A stretch of DNA of 12,498 nt from Acidimicrobiales bacterium (GTDB lineage: Bacteria > Actinomycetota > Acidimicrobiia > Acidimicrobiales > Acidimicrobilacustridaceae). The translations under genes were made by a program, and so were the position numbers. Positions 1 to 7,900 of this stretch are shown piece after piece. Location of the stretch: positions 1 through 12,498 of the forward strand of contig JALQSZ010000025.1 of assembly GCA_023264135.1 (NCBI GenBank). The letters run 5' to 3'. Below the pieces are notes generated by a model that made no database searches, had not been told where the DNA came from, and was given only the letters and a program-made list of their open reading frames with translations. Each line of letters begins with the position of its first letter. Within the stretch, counting starts at the first letter, position 1.

Positions 1-2
1 AA

Positions 3-644
3 CTCGCGCTACTGGCGCAACGCGCGGAACTCGCGGCAGTCGGTGTTCCCTGCGGTCTCCTCGATCAATTGAGCATCGTTTTTGGACGCGCCGGCCACGC
101 GATGGTCATCGACTTCGCCGACAACGCGATCGAACATGTTCCCTTTCCGGAGAATCTCGACATTGTCGTTGTGCACTCCGGCCAAGAGCGCAAACTTGCC
201 GATTCGCACTACGCCGAACGACGTGCGTCATGCGAACTCGCTGCCAACCGCATTGGGCCGCTCCCGACTGCGACGATCGCGGACACCAACTCACTTGATG
301 GCGAGACACAACGTCGAGCGCGCCACGTCGTCTCGGAATGCGAACGTGTTCGTCAGGCCGCGGCGGCATTGCGCGACAACGACCCGATCACGGTCGGCCA
401 ACTGATGACTCAAAGCCATGCGTCATTACGCGATGACTTCGAAGTCTCCACAACGGTACTTGATGACCTCGTTACGACACTTCATGCCACGCCCGGCGTA
501 TACGGAGCGCGACTCACCGGTGCCGGATTCGGCGGGTGCGTTGTCGCGCTCTGCGATCGCGGCGCAATCAGCAATCCGAATTCGATAACCGGGCGAGGTT
601 GGATCGTGCATCCGTCCGACGGCGCCCGCCGGACGACGCTCTAA
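3..644 (+). CDS. galK: Galactokinase, C-terminal part (5' end outside window)
   Basis: Galactokinase phosphorylates alpha-D-galactose with ATP to galactose-1-phosphate, the first committed cytoplasmic step of the Leloir pathway. The frame is open from the first bases, so the gene is cut by the window edge and the N-terminal galactose-binding and ATP-binding motifs are not seen. The visible 213 residues match the GHMP-kinase C-terminal half. They begin with the AQRAE..GVPCGLLDQ segment typical of galactokinases. LADSHYAERRASCE and RARHVVSE.ERV follow, then the conserved SHASLRDDFEVS block, and near the C-terminus the glycine-rich LTGAGFGGCVVAL motif that helps shape the active site. After this motif the tail is short (about 33 residues) and unremarkable. 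The TTG inside the frame at 69 is not a start, because conserved sequence lies before it. The gene ends 8 bp from the stop of the convergent membrane-protein gene, with no visible terminator. Family assignment is firm; substrate choice within GHMP sugar kinases is inferred. Confidence 0.9.
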   Translation, partial: LALLAQRAELAAVGVPCGLLDQLSIVFGRAGHAMVIDFADNAIEHVPFPENLDIVVVHSGQERKLADSHYAERRASCELAANRIGPLPTATIADTNSLDGETQRRARHVVSECERVRQAAAALRDNDPITVGQLMTQSHASLRDDFEVSTTVLDDLVTTLHATPGVYGARLTGAGFGGCVVALCDRGAISNPNSITGRGWIVHPSDGARRTTL

Positions 645-652
645 CGACCGCC

Positions 653-1291
653 CTACATGCGGCCGAGAAGTTCCTGCTTCTTGTTCTGGAACTCGTCCTC
701 GGTGAGTACGCCTTGGTCACGCAGCGCGCTCAGTTTCGCGATTTGATCGGGAATCGATTCAGCTTCGGCAACGCCGTGGGCGCGATTGATGCCACCGGAA
801 ATTCGGTCGGCGGCTTTGATCTGATTCGCTTCCATCTGCTGGTAGATCTCGTTCTGCACCGCGCTGGGATTGCGAATGTCCTCGAATCGCTGCGCGCCAT
901 CCTTCGAGGCTGACTCGATATCAAGATCGCCGAGGCCGAGCATGCGTTCAAAAATGCGCTGATGGAAGAAGATCGTGTTGATGCGCTCGAGGGGAATTTC
1001 GATGCCGTGTTTGGCGATGATGCCGGTACGGAAAATGACGCGGTCAGAGGTCAGAACGAAATGGGTGCTCACCCAACGGATATAGCGCTGCATGAACCAT
1101 ACGAGTGTGGCGAAAACGAAGAGGGCGACCGGGATCTTGGCCCATGACAACCACGACACGCTCAATGTGGCGATAGCTAGGATGACCGCAAGCGCCAGCA
1201 TCGCTGCTGACTTGGCAAAGAACCACCAATGGGGGTGGAGATCGAGGATCAGCTCTTCGGTCGCGTGAAGTTCGTCTTCGGGATACGGCAT
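653..1291 (-). CDS. Membrane protein with bacterial PH domain and C-terminal SHOCT domain
   Basis: This is a 212-residue protein of unknown cellular role. Residues 1-25 are a cytoplasmic lead ending in DLHPHWWFF, typical of actinobacterial PH-domain membrane proteins. Two hydrophobic segments (about 26-48 and 51-68) form a membrane hairpin. Residues 70-150 fit a bacterial PH (YdbS-like) domain, with STHFVLTSDRVIFRTG followed by IPLERINTIFFHQRIFERMLGLGDLDIESASKDG. A polar linker (about 155-178) leads to a SHOCT domain at 180-210 (IPDQIAKLSALRDQGVLTEDEF..KKQELL), a short domain usually found at protein ends and thought to mediate oligomerisation. ATG 1291 was preferred over the in-frame GTG at 1312 because family members start near MPYP and a TANNNT promoter hexamer sits 5 nt before it. 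The gene is divergent from the helicase gene, with only 50 bp between chosen starts. The PH domain may bind lipid or a protein partner, but that is not shown here. Confidence 0.85.
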   Translation of the reverse strand: MPYPEDELHATEELILDLHPHWWFFAKSAAMLALAVILAIATLSVSWLSWAKIPVALFVFATLVWFMQRYIRWVSTHFVLTSDRVIFRTGIIAKHGIEIPLERINTIFFHQRIFERMLGLGDLDIESASKDGAQRFEDIRNPSAVQNEIYQQMEANQIKAADRISGGINRAHGVAEAESIPDQIAKLSALRDQGVLTEDEFQNKKQELLGRM

Positions 1292-1296
1292 TCCAA

Positions 1297-1302
1297 ACCG
1301 TA
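1297..1302 (-). promoter_or_regulatory. Putative -10 element (TACGGT) of the PH/SHOCT gene
   Basis: On the minus strand TACGGT ends 5 nt before ATG 1291 and fits the actinobacterial TANNNT -10 consensus. The transcript would begin at or next to the start codon, so it is leaderless or nearly so. I see no -35 match at 17-18 nt spacing and no clear Shine-Dalgarno sequence at normal spacing. Confidence 0.45.
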
Positions 1303-1328
1303 CCCCCGGCACTGTCGCTGGCGGTGAG

Positions 1329-1334
1329 TACGGT
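1329..1334 (+). promoter_or_regulatory. Putative -10 element (TACGGT) of the helicase gene, favouring GTG 1342 as start
   Basis: TACGGT is followed by 7 nt and then GTG 1342, the same layout as at the other leaderless-type starts in this window. The alternative GTG at 1324 has no TANNNT hexamer 5-8 nt upstream and no Shine-Dalgarno sequence. The hexamer would lie inside the coding region if 1324 were used. No -35 match is visible. Confidence 0.45.
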
Positions 1335-1341
1335 CTGCCGG

Positions 1342-3402
1342 GTGGAACCCGACGCCCTTCTCGACGGCCTGAACACCGCGCAACGTCTCGCGGTCACGTC
1401 GTCGACCTCGCCGCTGTGCATTCTCGCCGGCGCCGGCTCCGGCAAGACCCGCGTGCTCACCCACCGCATCGCCTACCGCGCGGCGACAGGCGATCTCGAC
1501 CCGCGCCATGTTCTCGCTCTCACCTTCACCCGCAAAGCGGCCGGTGAACTCACTGCGCGTCTTCGGTCACTGGGCTTGCGCGAACACGTTGCCGCCGGCA
1601 CCTTCCACTCGGTCGCTTATGCGCAACTTCGCACTCGTTGGGCCGAACGAAACATCACGCCCCCGCAACTCATGACCCGCAAAGCCGGCTTCGTGATCGG
1701 CTTGCTGACCGGCGCCGAGAAGTCCACTCCTGGCATCGACTTCGTTGCCGAAATCGAATGGGCCAAAGCCCGCATGGTCGAACCCGAGGCCTACCCCGAA
1801 GCAGCGAAAACCGCTGGCCGCAAGCCACCAATCTCTTACGAGGCCACCGCTGCGGTCTATGCCCGCTACGAAGATCAACGTCGCCAAAAACGGCTCATCG
1901 ATTTCGACGACATGTTGCGCGTCTGTCATCGCGACCTCATTTCCGACACTGCCTTCGCCGATTCACAACGCTGGCGTTTCTCGCATCTCTTCGTCGACGA
2001 ATTTCAAGACGTCAACCCGTTGCAACACGCGTTGCTCGAGGCATGGCGTGGCGACCGTACCGATCTCTGCATTGTGGGCGATCCAAATCAGGCCATCTAT
2101 TCGTGGAATGGCGCCGATCCCGAGTTGCTGCTGTCGTTCGCAACACGATTCCCCGAAGGCGAAACCATTCGCCTGCTCGACAACTACCGCTCGAGCCCAC
2201 AGATCTTGGCCGCGGCCAATGCGTTACTCGTTGGCGGTCGCGGCGTCGATCACAACGGCACCCAATCGGCCACTCGTCCCGATGGTTCCGTTCCTTCGGT
2301 TCGCGAACTGCCCGAAGAGCGAGCCGAGGCGGCAGCAATCGCCCGCGCTGCGCGAGATCGTCACGGCCCTGGCGCACTGTGGGCACATCAGGCAGTGCTT
2401 GTTCGCACCAACGCGCAATTGCCCATCATCGAAGAAGCAATGAAATCGGCGGGCATCCCGTTTCGCGTTCGCGGCGCCACACCGCTCCTCGATCAACCCG
2501 AGATCAAAGCCGCACTTGGCGATCTGCGCCGAACCCCGCGCCCCTTTTCCGATGCAATCCACGACCTTGCGCTTTCTGTCGTCATCGACGACGACTCCGA
2601 AAGCGATCGTGCCGCTGAACGCCGCGCCAACCTCGATGCGCTTGTGCAAATGGCTCGCGATTACATGGCGATCGAATCACCACCAACCGCCAACGGATTC
2701 TTCCTTTGGCTCACCGCGACCACACGCGCCGACCAACCCGACCCCAACGGCGACGCCGTGGAACTCCTCACTTTCCACGCGGCCAAAGGTCTTGAATGGC
2801 CAATCGTGCATTTGGCCGGTCTCGAACAGGGCTATGTCCCGATCGGCCACGCCAAAACTCCGGGCGCGTGGGCCGAAGAGCGTCGCCTCTTTTATGTCGC
2901 GGCAACTCGCGCCGAACGCGAACTGCTTTGCACCTGGGCGAAGTCACGCACCTTCGGTGAACGTCCAATTCCTCGAGAGCGCTCCGAATTTCTCGACACA
3001 TTTGCCGCCGCATGCGAAGCGCTCGAGGCCGGACTCGATCCGGTTGCGGTCGGCAACGGCGCGACTGTTCCCACTCGCAGTTCTGGCTCGCCAACCAAGT
3101 CCTCGAAACCCAAGCCGAAGAGCCCCAAAGGTCCCCGCCAACGACCTGGCAAATACCCCGACTCGCTCGATTCCTCCGACCACGCGTTATTCGACGCATT
3201 ACGACAATGGCGTTCCGATCGTTCAAAGTCTGCCGATGTGCCCGCGTTCGTGGTTTGCAACGATCACACACTGGCCGAAATCGCTCGACACAAACCGACA
3301 ACGCCAGTGGAATTACTTCGAGTCAACGGCATGGGCGAAATCAAAGTCTCCAAATTCGGCGACGAGATTCTCGCTGTCATCACCGAAACGCTTGATGCCT
3401 AA
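1342..3402 (+). CDS. uvrD2: UvrD2-like SF1A DNA helicase with C-terminal HRDC domain
   Basis: This is an ATP-dependent 3'-5' DNA translocase/helicase of the UvrD/Rep family, resembling mycobacterial UvrD2 in order and length (686 residues here, about 700 there). In GTG-1342 numbering: Q-motif Gln14 (LNTAQ), Walker A AGAGSGKT 29-36, motif Ia LTFTRKAAGELTAR 60-73, DEFQD Walker B 219-223, motif III GDPNQAIYSWNGAD 246-259, motif IV LLDNYRSSPQIL 278-289, motif V LLTFHAAKGLEW 475-486 and motif VI EERRLFYVAATRAER 512-526. A low-complexity Ser/Pro/Lys/Arg linker (565-606) leads to an HRDC domain (608-684, with ALFDALRQWR, VPAFVVCNDHTLAEIA and LLRVNGMGEIKVSKFG). Mycobacterial UvrD2 carries a tetracysteine motif between core and HRDC. 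Here the linker has no cysteine. GTG 1324 is a possible earlier start adding 6 residues. The likely role is DNA repair or another genome-maintenance function; no partner is encoded next to it. Confidence 0.88.
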   Translation: MEPDALLDGLNTAQRLAVTSSTSPLCILAGAGSGKTRVLTHRIAYRAATGDLDPRHVLALTFTRKAAGELTARLRSLGLREHVAAGTFHSVAYAQLRTRWAERNITPPQLMTRKAGFVIGLLTGAEKSTPGIDFVAEIEWAKARMVEPEAYPEAAKTAGRKPPISYEATAAVYARYEDQRRQKRLIDFDDMLRVCHRDLISDTAFADSQRWRFSHLFVDEFQDVNPLQHALLEAWRGDRTDLCIVGDPNQAIYSWNGADPELLLSFATRFPEGETIRLLDNYRSSPQILAAANALLVGGRGVDHNGTQSATRPDGSVPSVRELPEERAEAAAIARAARDRHGPGALWAHQAVLVRTNAQLPIIEEAMKSAGIPFRVRGATPLLDQPEIKAALGDLRRTPRPFSDAIHDLALSVVIDDDSESDRAAERRANLDALVQMARDYMAIESPPTANGFFLWLTATTRADQPDPNGDAVELLTFHAAKGLEWPIVHLAGLEQGYVPIGHAKTPGAWAEERRLFYVAATRAERELLCTWAKSRTFGERPIPRERSEFLDTFAAACEALEAGLDPVAVGNGATVPTRSSGSPTKSSKPKPKSPKGPRQRPGKYPDSLDSSDHALFDALRQWRSDRSKSADVPAFVVCNDHTLAEIARHKPTTPVELLRVNGMGEIKVSKFGDEILAVITETLDA

Positions 3403-3422
3403 TCACGTGTATCGCGTGCAAT

Positions 3423-4115
3423 TCAAGCGTCGCCGAGTTCCAACAGTTTCTTCGGGTCAACCGCAATAAACAGACCTTCTGCCTCGGCGCACAAACGGTC
3501 GCCGGCATGAAGCGTTCCCTTACAAAGAATCTTGCGGCCATTCACTGACTCGAGTCGCGCTCGCAGATGCAGGTCGGTATTGAGCGGCGTTGGGCTGCGG
3601 TAATGAATCGTGAGCCGACCGGTCATACCTGCTTGACCAGAAAGGGTCTGCGCGGCACCAAGAACCTCGTCGAAGATCCCTGCGATATAGCCGCCATGAA
3701 GACACCCCGGAGGACCTTCATACAACGTGCCGAAATTCGCGATGGCATCGATACCGCCATCGACGAATTCAACAACGAGCGGCAATGCCACTGGATTTGC
3801 TCGACCAATAAACGGACTCCGCTCGCGCAAGCGATGAGCTTGATACGCGACATTCGGAGTATCGCCAGCAGTCGTCGCGAGTAGGTCGCCGTCTTCAAGC
3901 GATTCTGTCAATCGATCGATGTCGGAACGAAGGGATTCAAGTTCGGCGATCGAGGCCGAAGTGGTTTCAAGCTCGCGGGCCAAACGTCGGATCGCGTCGG
4001 CAACATCACGAGCAGCTTGTTGTTCCGGAGTGACCGCACGAAGTTCGGGAGATTCCCAACCGTGCCCACCGACACCAAACACATTGGTGATGTCGATGAT
4101 TGGACGTTCGTCCAT
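3423..4115 (-). CDS. PaaI-like hotdog-fold acyl-CoA thioesterase with N-terminal helical extension
   Basis: This 230-residue protein is a probable acyl-CoA thioesterase whose natural acyl-CoA is unknown. The C-terminal part (about 100-222) is a single hotdog domain. It has the PaaI/YbgC-type signature GPPGCLHGGYIAGIFDEVLG (136-153, HGG at 140-142), in which an acidic residue such as Asp149 in the following helix is the usual catalytic candidate. TGRLTIHYRSPTPLNTDL (165-182) is the central strand pair. The N-terminal 30-76 segment is highly charged and helical, probably amphipathic or coiled, and lies outside the minimal hotdog fold. It may help oligomerise the protein or cap the active site. 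The ATG overlaps the TGA of the upstream exonuclease gene by one base (TGATG), so the two are one transcript and probably translationally coupled. The stop lies 20 bp from the stop of the convergent helicase gene. Pairing a thioesterase with a DNA repair enzyme gives no functional clue. Confidence 0.85.
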   Translation of the reverse strand: MDERPIIDITNVFGVGGHGWESPELRAVTPEQQAARDVADAIRRLARELETTSASIAELESLRSDIDRLTESLEDGDLLATTAGDTPNVAYQAHRLRERSPFIGRANPVALPLVVEFVDGGIDAIANFGTLYEGPPGCLHGGYIAGIFDEVLGAAQTLSGQAGMTGRLTIHYRSPTPLNTDLHLRARLESVNGRKILCKGTLHAGDRLCAEAEGLFIAVDPKKLLELGDA

Positions 4116-4888
4116 CAGTCGAACTGCGCGATCACTGGCGCATGGTCGCTCGGCTTTTCGCCTTTTCGAGCGTCGCGATCCACTCGGGCATCCACCGATC
4201 GAGCAGCCAGCGAGGCCGTCGCCATGATGAGGTCGATGCGAAGACCGCGGCCCTGATGGAAATCTCCACCGCGGTAGTCCCAGAACGAATACAGACCGCC
4301 TTCAGAATGATGACGGCGATACACATCCTCAAGGCCCCAGGCTTCAAGCGCTCGCAGCGCTTCACGCTCGGGCTCGCTCACATGGGTATTGCCTGCCCAC
4401 GCTTCGGGGCTCCAGACATCGCGATCGTCGGGGCAAATGTTGAAGTCGCCACAGACCGCCAACTCGGTTGATGCATCCTCCCGACGAAGGAGGGTCTGAC
4501 GAAGACGCTCAAGCCACCCGAGCTTGTAGGTGTAGTGAGGATCATCGAGCGCCCGACCATTCGGAACGTAGGCACTGGCCACTCGGACCCCGCCGCAGGT
4601 CGCCCACAGAATGCGGGCATCGGTGTCCTCCGGGCCATCGTCGTCCCATCCCGCCACCACATCGTCGAGACCGACCTTGGACAGAATCGCCACGCCGTTC
4701 CACTGACCTTGGCCGTGGTGAGCAGTTTCGTAGCCCATTGCCGTGAAAACCTCGGCGGGAAATGCCGAGTCCTTCATCTTGGTCTCTTGGAGGCAAATGA
4801 CCTCGGGGGCATTCTCGGAAAGCCACTGCTCCACTCGAGGGAGCCGGGCTTTCAACGAGTTCACATTCCACGTCACGATTCGCAGCAC
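4115..4888 (-). CDS. xth: Exodeoxyribonuclease III (AP endonuclease family)
   Basis: This 257-residue enzyme of the EEP/ExoIII family would cut DNA 5' to abasic sites and remove 3' blocking groups in base excision repair, with Mg2+. The length is normal for the family, and all catalytic positions known from E. coli ExoIII can be found: Asn8 in TWNVNSLKARL, Glu35 in CLQETK, Tyr107 in SAYVPNG, Asp148 and Asn150 in GDFN, Asp219 in RIDLI, and Asp248-His249 in the terminal SDHAPV. GTG 4888 was chosen because the family begins with the LRIVTWNVNS strand. The open frame continues far upstream, but that part is antisense to kgd and has a composition unlike a protein. A TAGATT hexamer lies 8 nt before the GTG, so the mRNA is probably leaderless. 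The gene is first in a two-gene unit with the thioesterase. Confidence 0.93.
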   Translation of the reverse strand: MLRIVTWNVNSLKARLPRVEQWLSENAPEVICLQETKMKDSAFPAEVFTAMGYETAHHGQGQWNGVAILSKVGLDDVVAGWDDDGPEDTDARILWATCGGVRVASAYVPNGRALDDPHYTYKLGWLERLRQTLLRREDASTELAVCGDFNICPDDRDVWSPEAWAGNTHVSEPEREALRALEAWGLEDVYRRHHSEGGLYSFWDYRGGDFHQGRGLRIDLIMATASLAARSVDARVDRDARKGEKPSDHAPVIAQFD

Positions 4889-4896
4889 GGTTGCCG

Positions 4897-4902
4897 AATC
4901 TA
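4897..4902 (-). promoter_or_regulatory. Putative -10 element (TAGATT) of the xth-thioesterase unit
   Basis: On the minus strand TAGATT is followed by 8 nt and then GTG 4888. It matches TANNNT and implies a leaderless or near-leaderless mRNA. There is no Shine-Dalgarno sequence before the GTG and no good -35 hexamer at 17 nt. Confidence 0.5.
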
Positions 4903-4950
4903 TCGGTGATGAGGTCCAGGCCCACTGCCACCGGGCTCCGGCGCCGCCGA

Positions 4951-4956
4951 TAGAGT
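4951..4956 (+). promoter_or_regulatory. Putative -10 element (TAGAGT) of kgd
   Basis: TAGAGT is followed by 8 nt and then GTG 4965, exactly the spacing seen for xth on the opposite strand. It fits TANNNT, with no recognisable -35. The two promoters share a 76-bp divergent region, with the hexamers 48 bp apart, so RNA polymerase footprints would overlap upstream. Confidence 0.5.
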
Positions 4957-4964
4957 CGACCAAC

Positions 4965-7900
4965 GTGGCTGATGACTCTGCTTCCCCCATCGCAGGACCA
5001 AACGCGTGGCTCGTCGACGAAATGTTCGAACAGTTCCGCTCCAACCCTTCTTCCGTGAGCGAAAGCTGGCAGGAGTTCTTTAACGGGTACTCCCCCGGGA
5101 CAGGCTCTGCGCCAACAACGACTGCGCCGACTCCTCCGACCGCACCGGTTGCATCGACACCGACTGCTGCGGCAACACCTGCTGCTGCACCAACGCCTGC
5201 GCCTGCTGTTGCACCTGAAGGCACCCCGTTGCGCGGCGCTGCTGCGCGCATCGTCGCCAACATGGAAGCAAGCCTTGAAGTTCCGACCGCGACCTCGTTC
5301 CGCGAGATCCCCACCAAACTTCTTGAGGTCAACCGCAAGTCGATTAACGGTTATCTCTCGCGCAGCCGAAGCGGCAAGGTTTCGTTCACACACATCATCG
5401 GTTACGCAATTGTCCGCGCCATCGTCGACGGCACGCCGGTCATGAACTCCTCGTTCACCACCGATGCCGAAGGCAAGCCCTATGTCGTGCGTAACGAAAG
5501 CGTCGGACTCGGTCTCGCCGTCGACGTCGAGAAGAGCGACGGAAGCCGTTCGCTCCTTGTTCCCTGCATCAAGAACGCGCAGTCACTCGACTTTGCGCAG
5601 TTCTTCGATTCCTACGAGGAACTTGTTCGCAAAGTTCGTTCAAACAAACTGACACCCGACGACTTCGCGGGCGCAACCGTCACACTCACCAATCCCGGCA
5701 CAATCGGAACACTGCAGTCAGTTCCACGGCTCATGCCTGGTCAAGGCGTCATCGTTGGCGTCGGCTCGCTGGACTACCCGATCGCATTCCGCGGCGCTGA
5801 TCCCGCCACCATTGCGTCACTCGGTATGTCGAAGGTCATGACCATGACCTCGACCTATGACCACCGCATCATCCAAGGCGCAGAATCAGGTTTGTTCTTG
5901 AAGCGCATCCAAGAACTCCTTATGGGTGAGCACGAGTTCTACGAAGAAATTTTCGAATCACTTGGTCTCCCCTACGAGCCAGTCGATTGGGCCCGTGACG
6001 TCAACCCCAACGACCACGAGCAATTGATGCTCGAGAAGAACCTTCAGGTTCGTGCGCTCATCAACATGTACCGAGTTCGCGGCCATCTCGACACCGATCT
6101 CGATCCACTCGATCTCACTGAGCACCACCTTCATCCCGAACTCGATCCTGCGGCGTACGGCCTCACGATTTGGGACTTCGATCGTGAGTTCCTCACTGGC
6201 GGTCTTGCCGGTCGAGATCGCATGACACTTGCAACGATTCTCGATGTCCTTCGTTCGGCGTACTGCCGCACCATTGGCATCGAATACATGCACATTCAAG
6301 ATCCGGTGCAGAAGGCGTGGATTCAGCAACAGGTTGAAGGCGTCAAGTTCGAACTCTCGATCGAAGAGAAGCGCCACATTCTCGAACGCTTGAATGCTGC
6401 CGAAGCACTCGAACGATTCCTCGGCACGAAGTATCTCGGACAGAAGCGATTCGGTATCGAAGGTGCCGAATCGGCAATTCCCCTTCTTGATTCGTTGTTG
6501 TCCTCGGCCGCCGACGCGTCGATGCAGTCATCGGTTATCGGCATGGCCCATCGTGGCCGACTCAATGTTCTCGTCAACATCGTCGGAAAGAAATACGAAC
6601 AACTCTTCACCGAGTTCGAAGGCAACATCGATCCCGAGTCCATCCAGGGTTCAGGCGATGTGAAGTACCACCTCGGCCAAAACGGCATCTTCACGAGCCC
6701 GGCCGGCAACACGATCGAAGTGGAACTCGCGGCGAATCCTTCGCATCTTGAAGCTGTCGATCCCGTGGTTGTCGGCATGGCCCGAGCGAAGATGGACCAA
6801 ATCGAACCCCCGGGCGATTATCCGGTGTTGCCGATTCTCGTTCATGGCGATGCTGCATTTGCCGGCCAAGGCATCGTTGCCGAGACCCTCAATCTTTCCG
6901 AGATCACCGGCTACCGCGTCGGCGGCACCGTGCACGTGATCATCAACAATCAGGTTGGGTTCACGACTGCTCCTTCCGAAGCGCGTTCGTCGGTGTATTC
7001 CACCGACGTCGCCAAGATGGTGCAGGCACCGATCTTCCACGTAAACGGCGACGATCCCGAAGCAGTGATTCGAGTCGCGCGTTTGGCCTTCGACTACCGC
7101 CGCACGTTCAACCGCGACGTTGTCATCGACATGGTCTGTTACCGACGCCATGGTCACAACGAAGGCGACGATCCCAGTTACACGCAGCCGCTCATGTACA
7201 AGCGAATCGACGAAACACGATCAGTTCGCAAGCTCTACACAGAGTCACTTATGCGTCGCGGCGACATTTCGCTTGAAGAGGCAGAAGCAGCGCTCGACGA
7301 TTTCCAGGCGCGGCTCCAAGTTGCCCTCGACGAAACGCGTTCACACGACGCGCCTCCCCCACTCGAGCACGCTCCCGAACGCGTCTTTAGCGGCGTGCTG
7401 CCACACGTCGATACCGGCGTCTCGAAAGAGGAACTCGACGCGGTGTTTGCCGCCATCGAGAACGTGCCCGAAGGTTTCACGGTGCATCCGAAGTTGGCGA
7501 AGCAGTTCGAGGGCCGCCACAAGATGTTCGTCGAAGACGGCGAAGTCGACTGGGCCCTCGGAGAGGCATTCGCTTACGGAACACTGCTGTACGAAGGCAC
7601 CTCCGTTCGCGTGTCCGGTGAAGACTCCCGTCGCGGGACCTTCTCGCATCGCCACGCTGCACTCATTGATTACGACACTGCTGGCGTTTACATCCCGCTG
7701 ACCGATGCCGCCCGCTCCGACGCCAAGTTCTGGATTTACGACTCACTTCTTTCTGAGTTCGCGGTGCTTGGTTTCGAATACGGCTACTCGGTGGTCAACA
7801 AAGAAGCGCTTGTTGTGTGGGAAGCCCAGTTCGGCGACTTCATGAATGGCGCGCAGGTCATCATCGACAACTTCCTTGTTGCCGCTGAAGATAAGTGGGG

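Noticed and set aside
1638..2618. Long shadow frames inside the helicase gene (and similar ones inside kgd and ettA)
   Set aside because: Arg/Ser/Pro-rich translations typical of off-frame reading in a codon-biased gene; the real frames carry complete family motifs.
4889..5338. Upstream extension of the xth reading frame and an overlapping long minus-strand frame (4542-5393)
   Set aside because: Both are antisense to the conserved N-terminal part of kgd; the Gly/Ala/Val-rich or Cys/Arg-rich translation mirrors the kgd T/A/P linker and matches no protein family. xth aligns to its family from GTG 4888.
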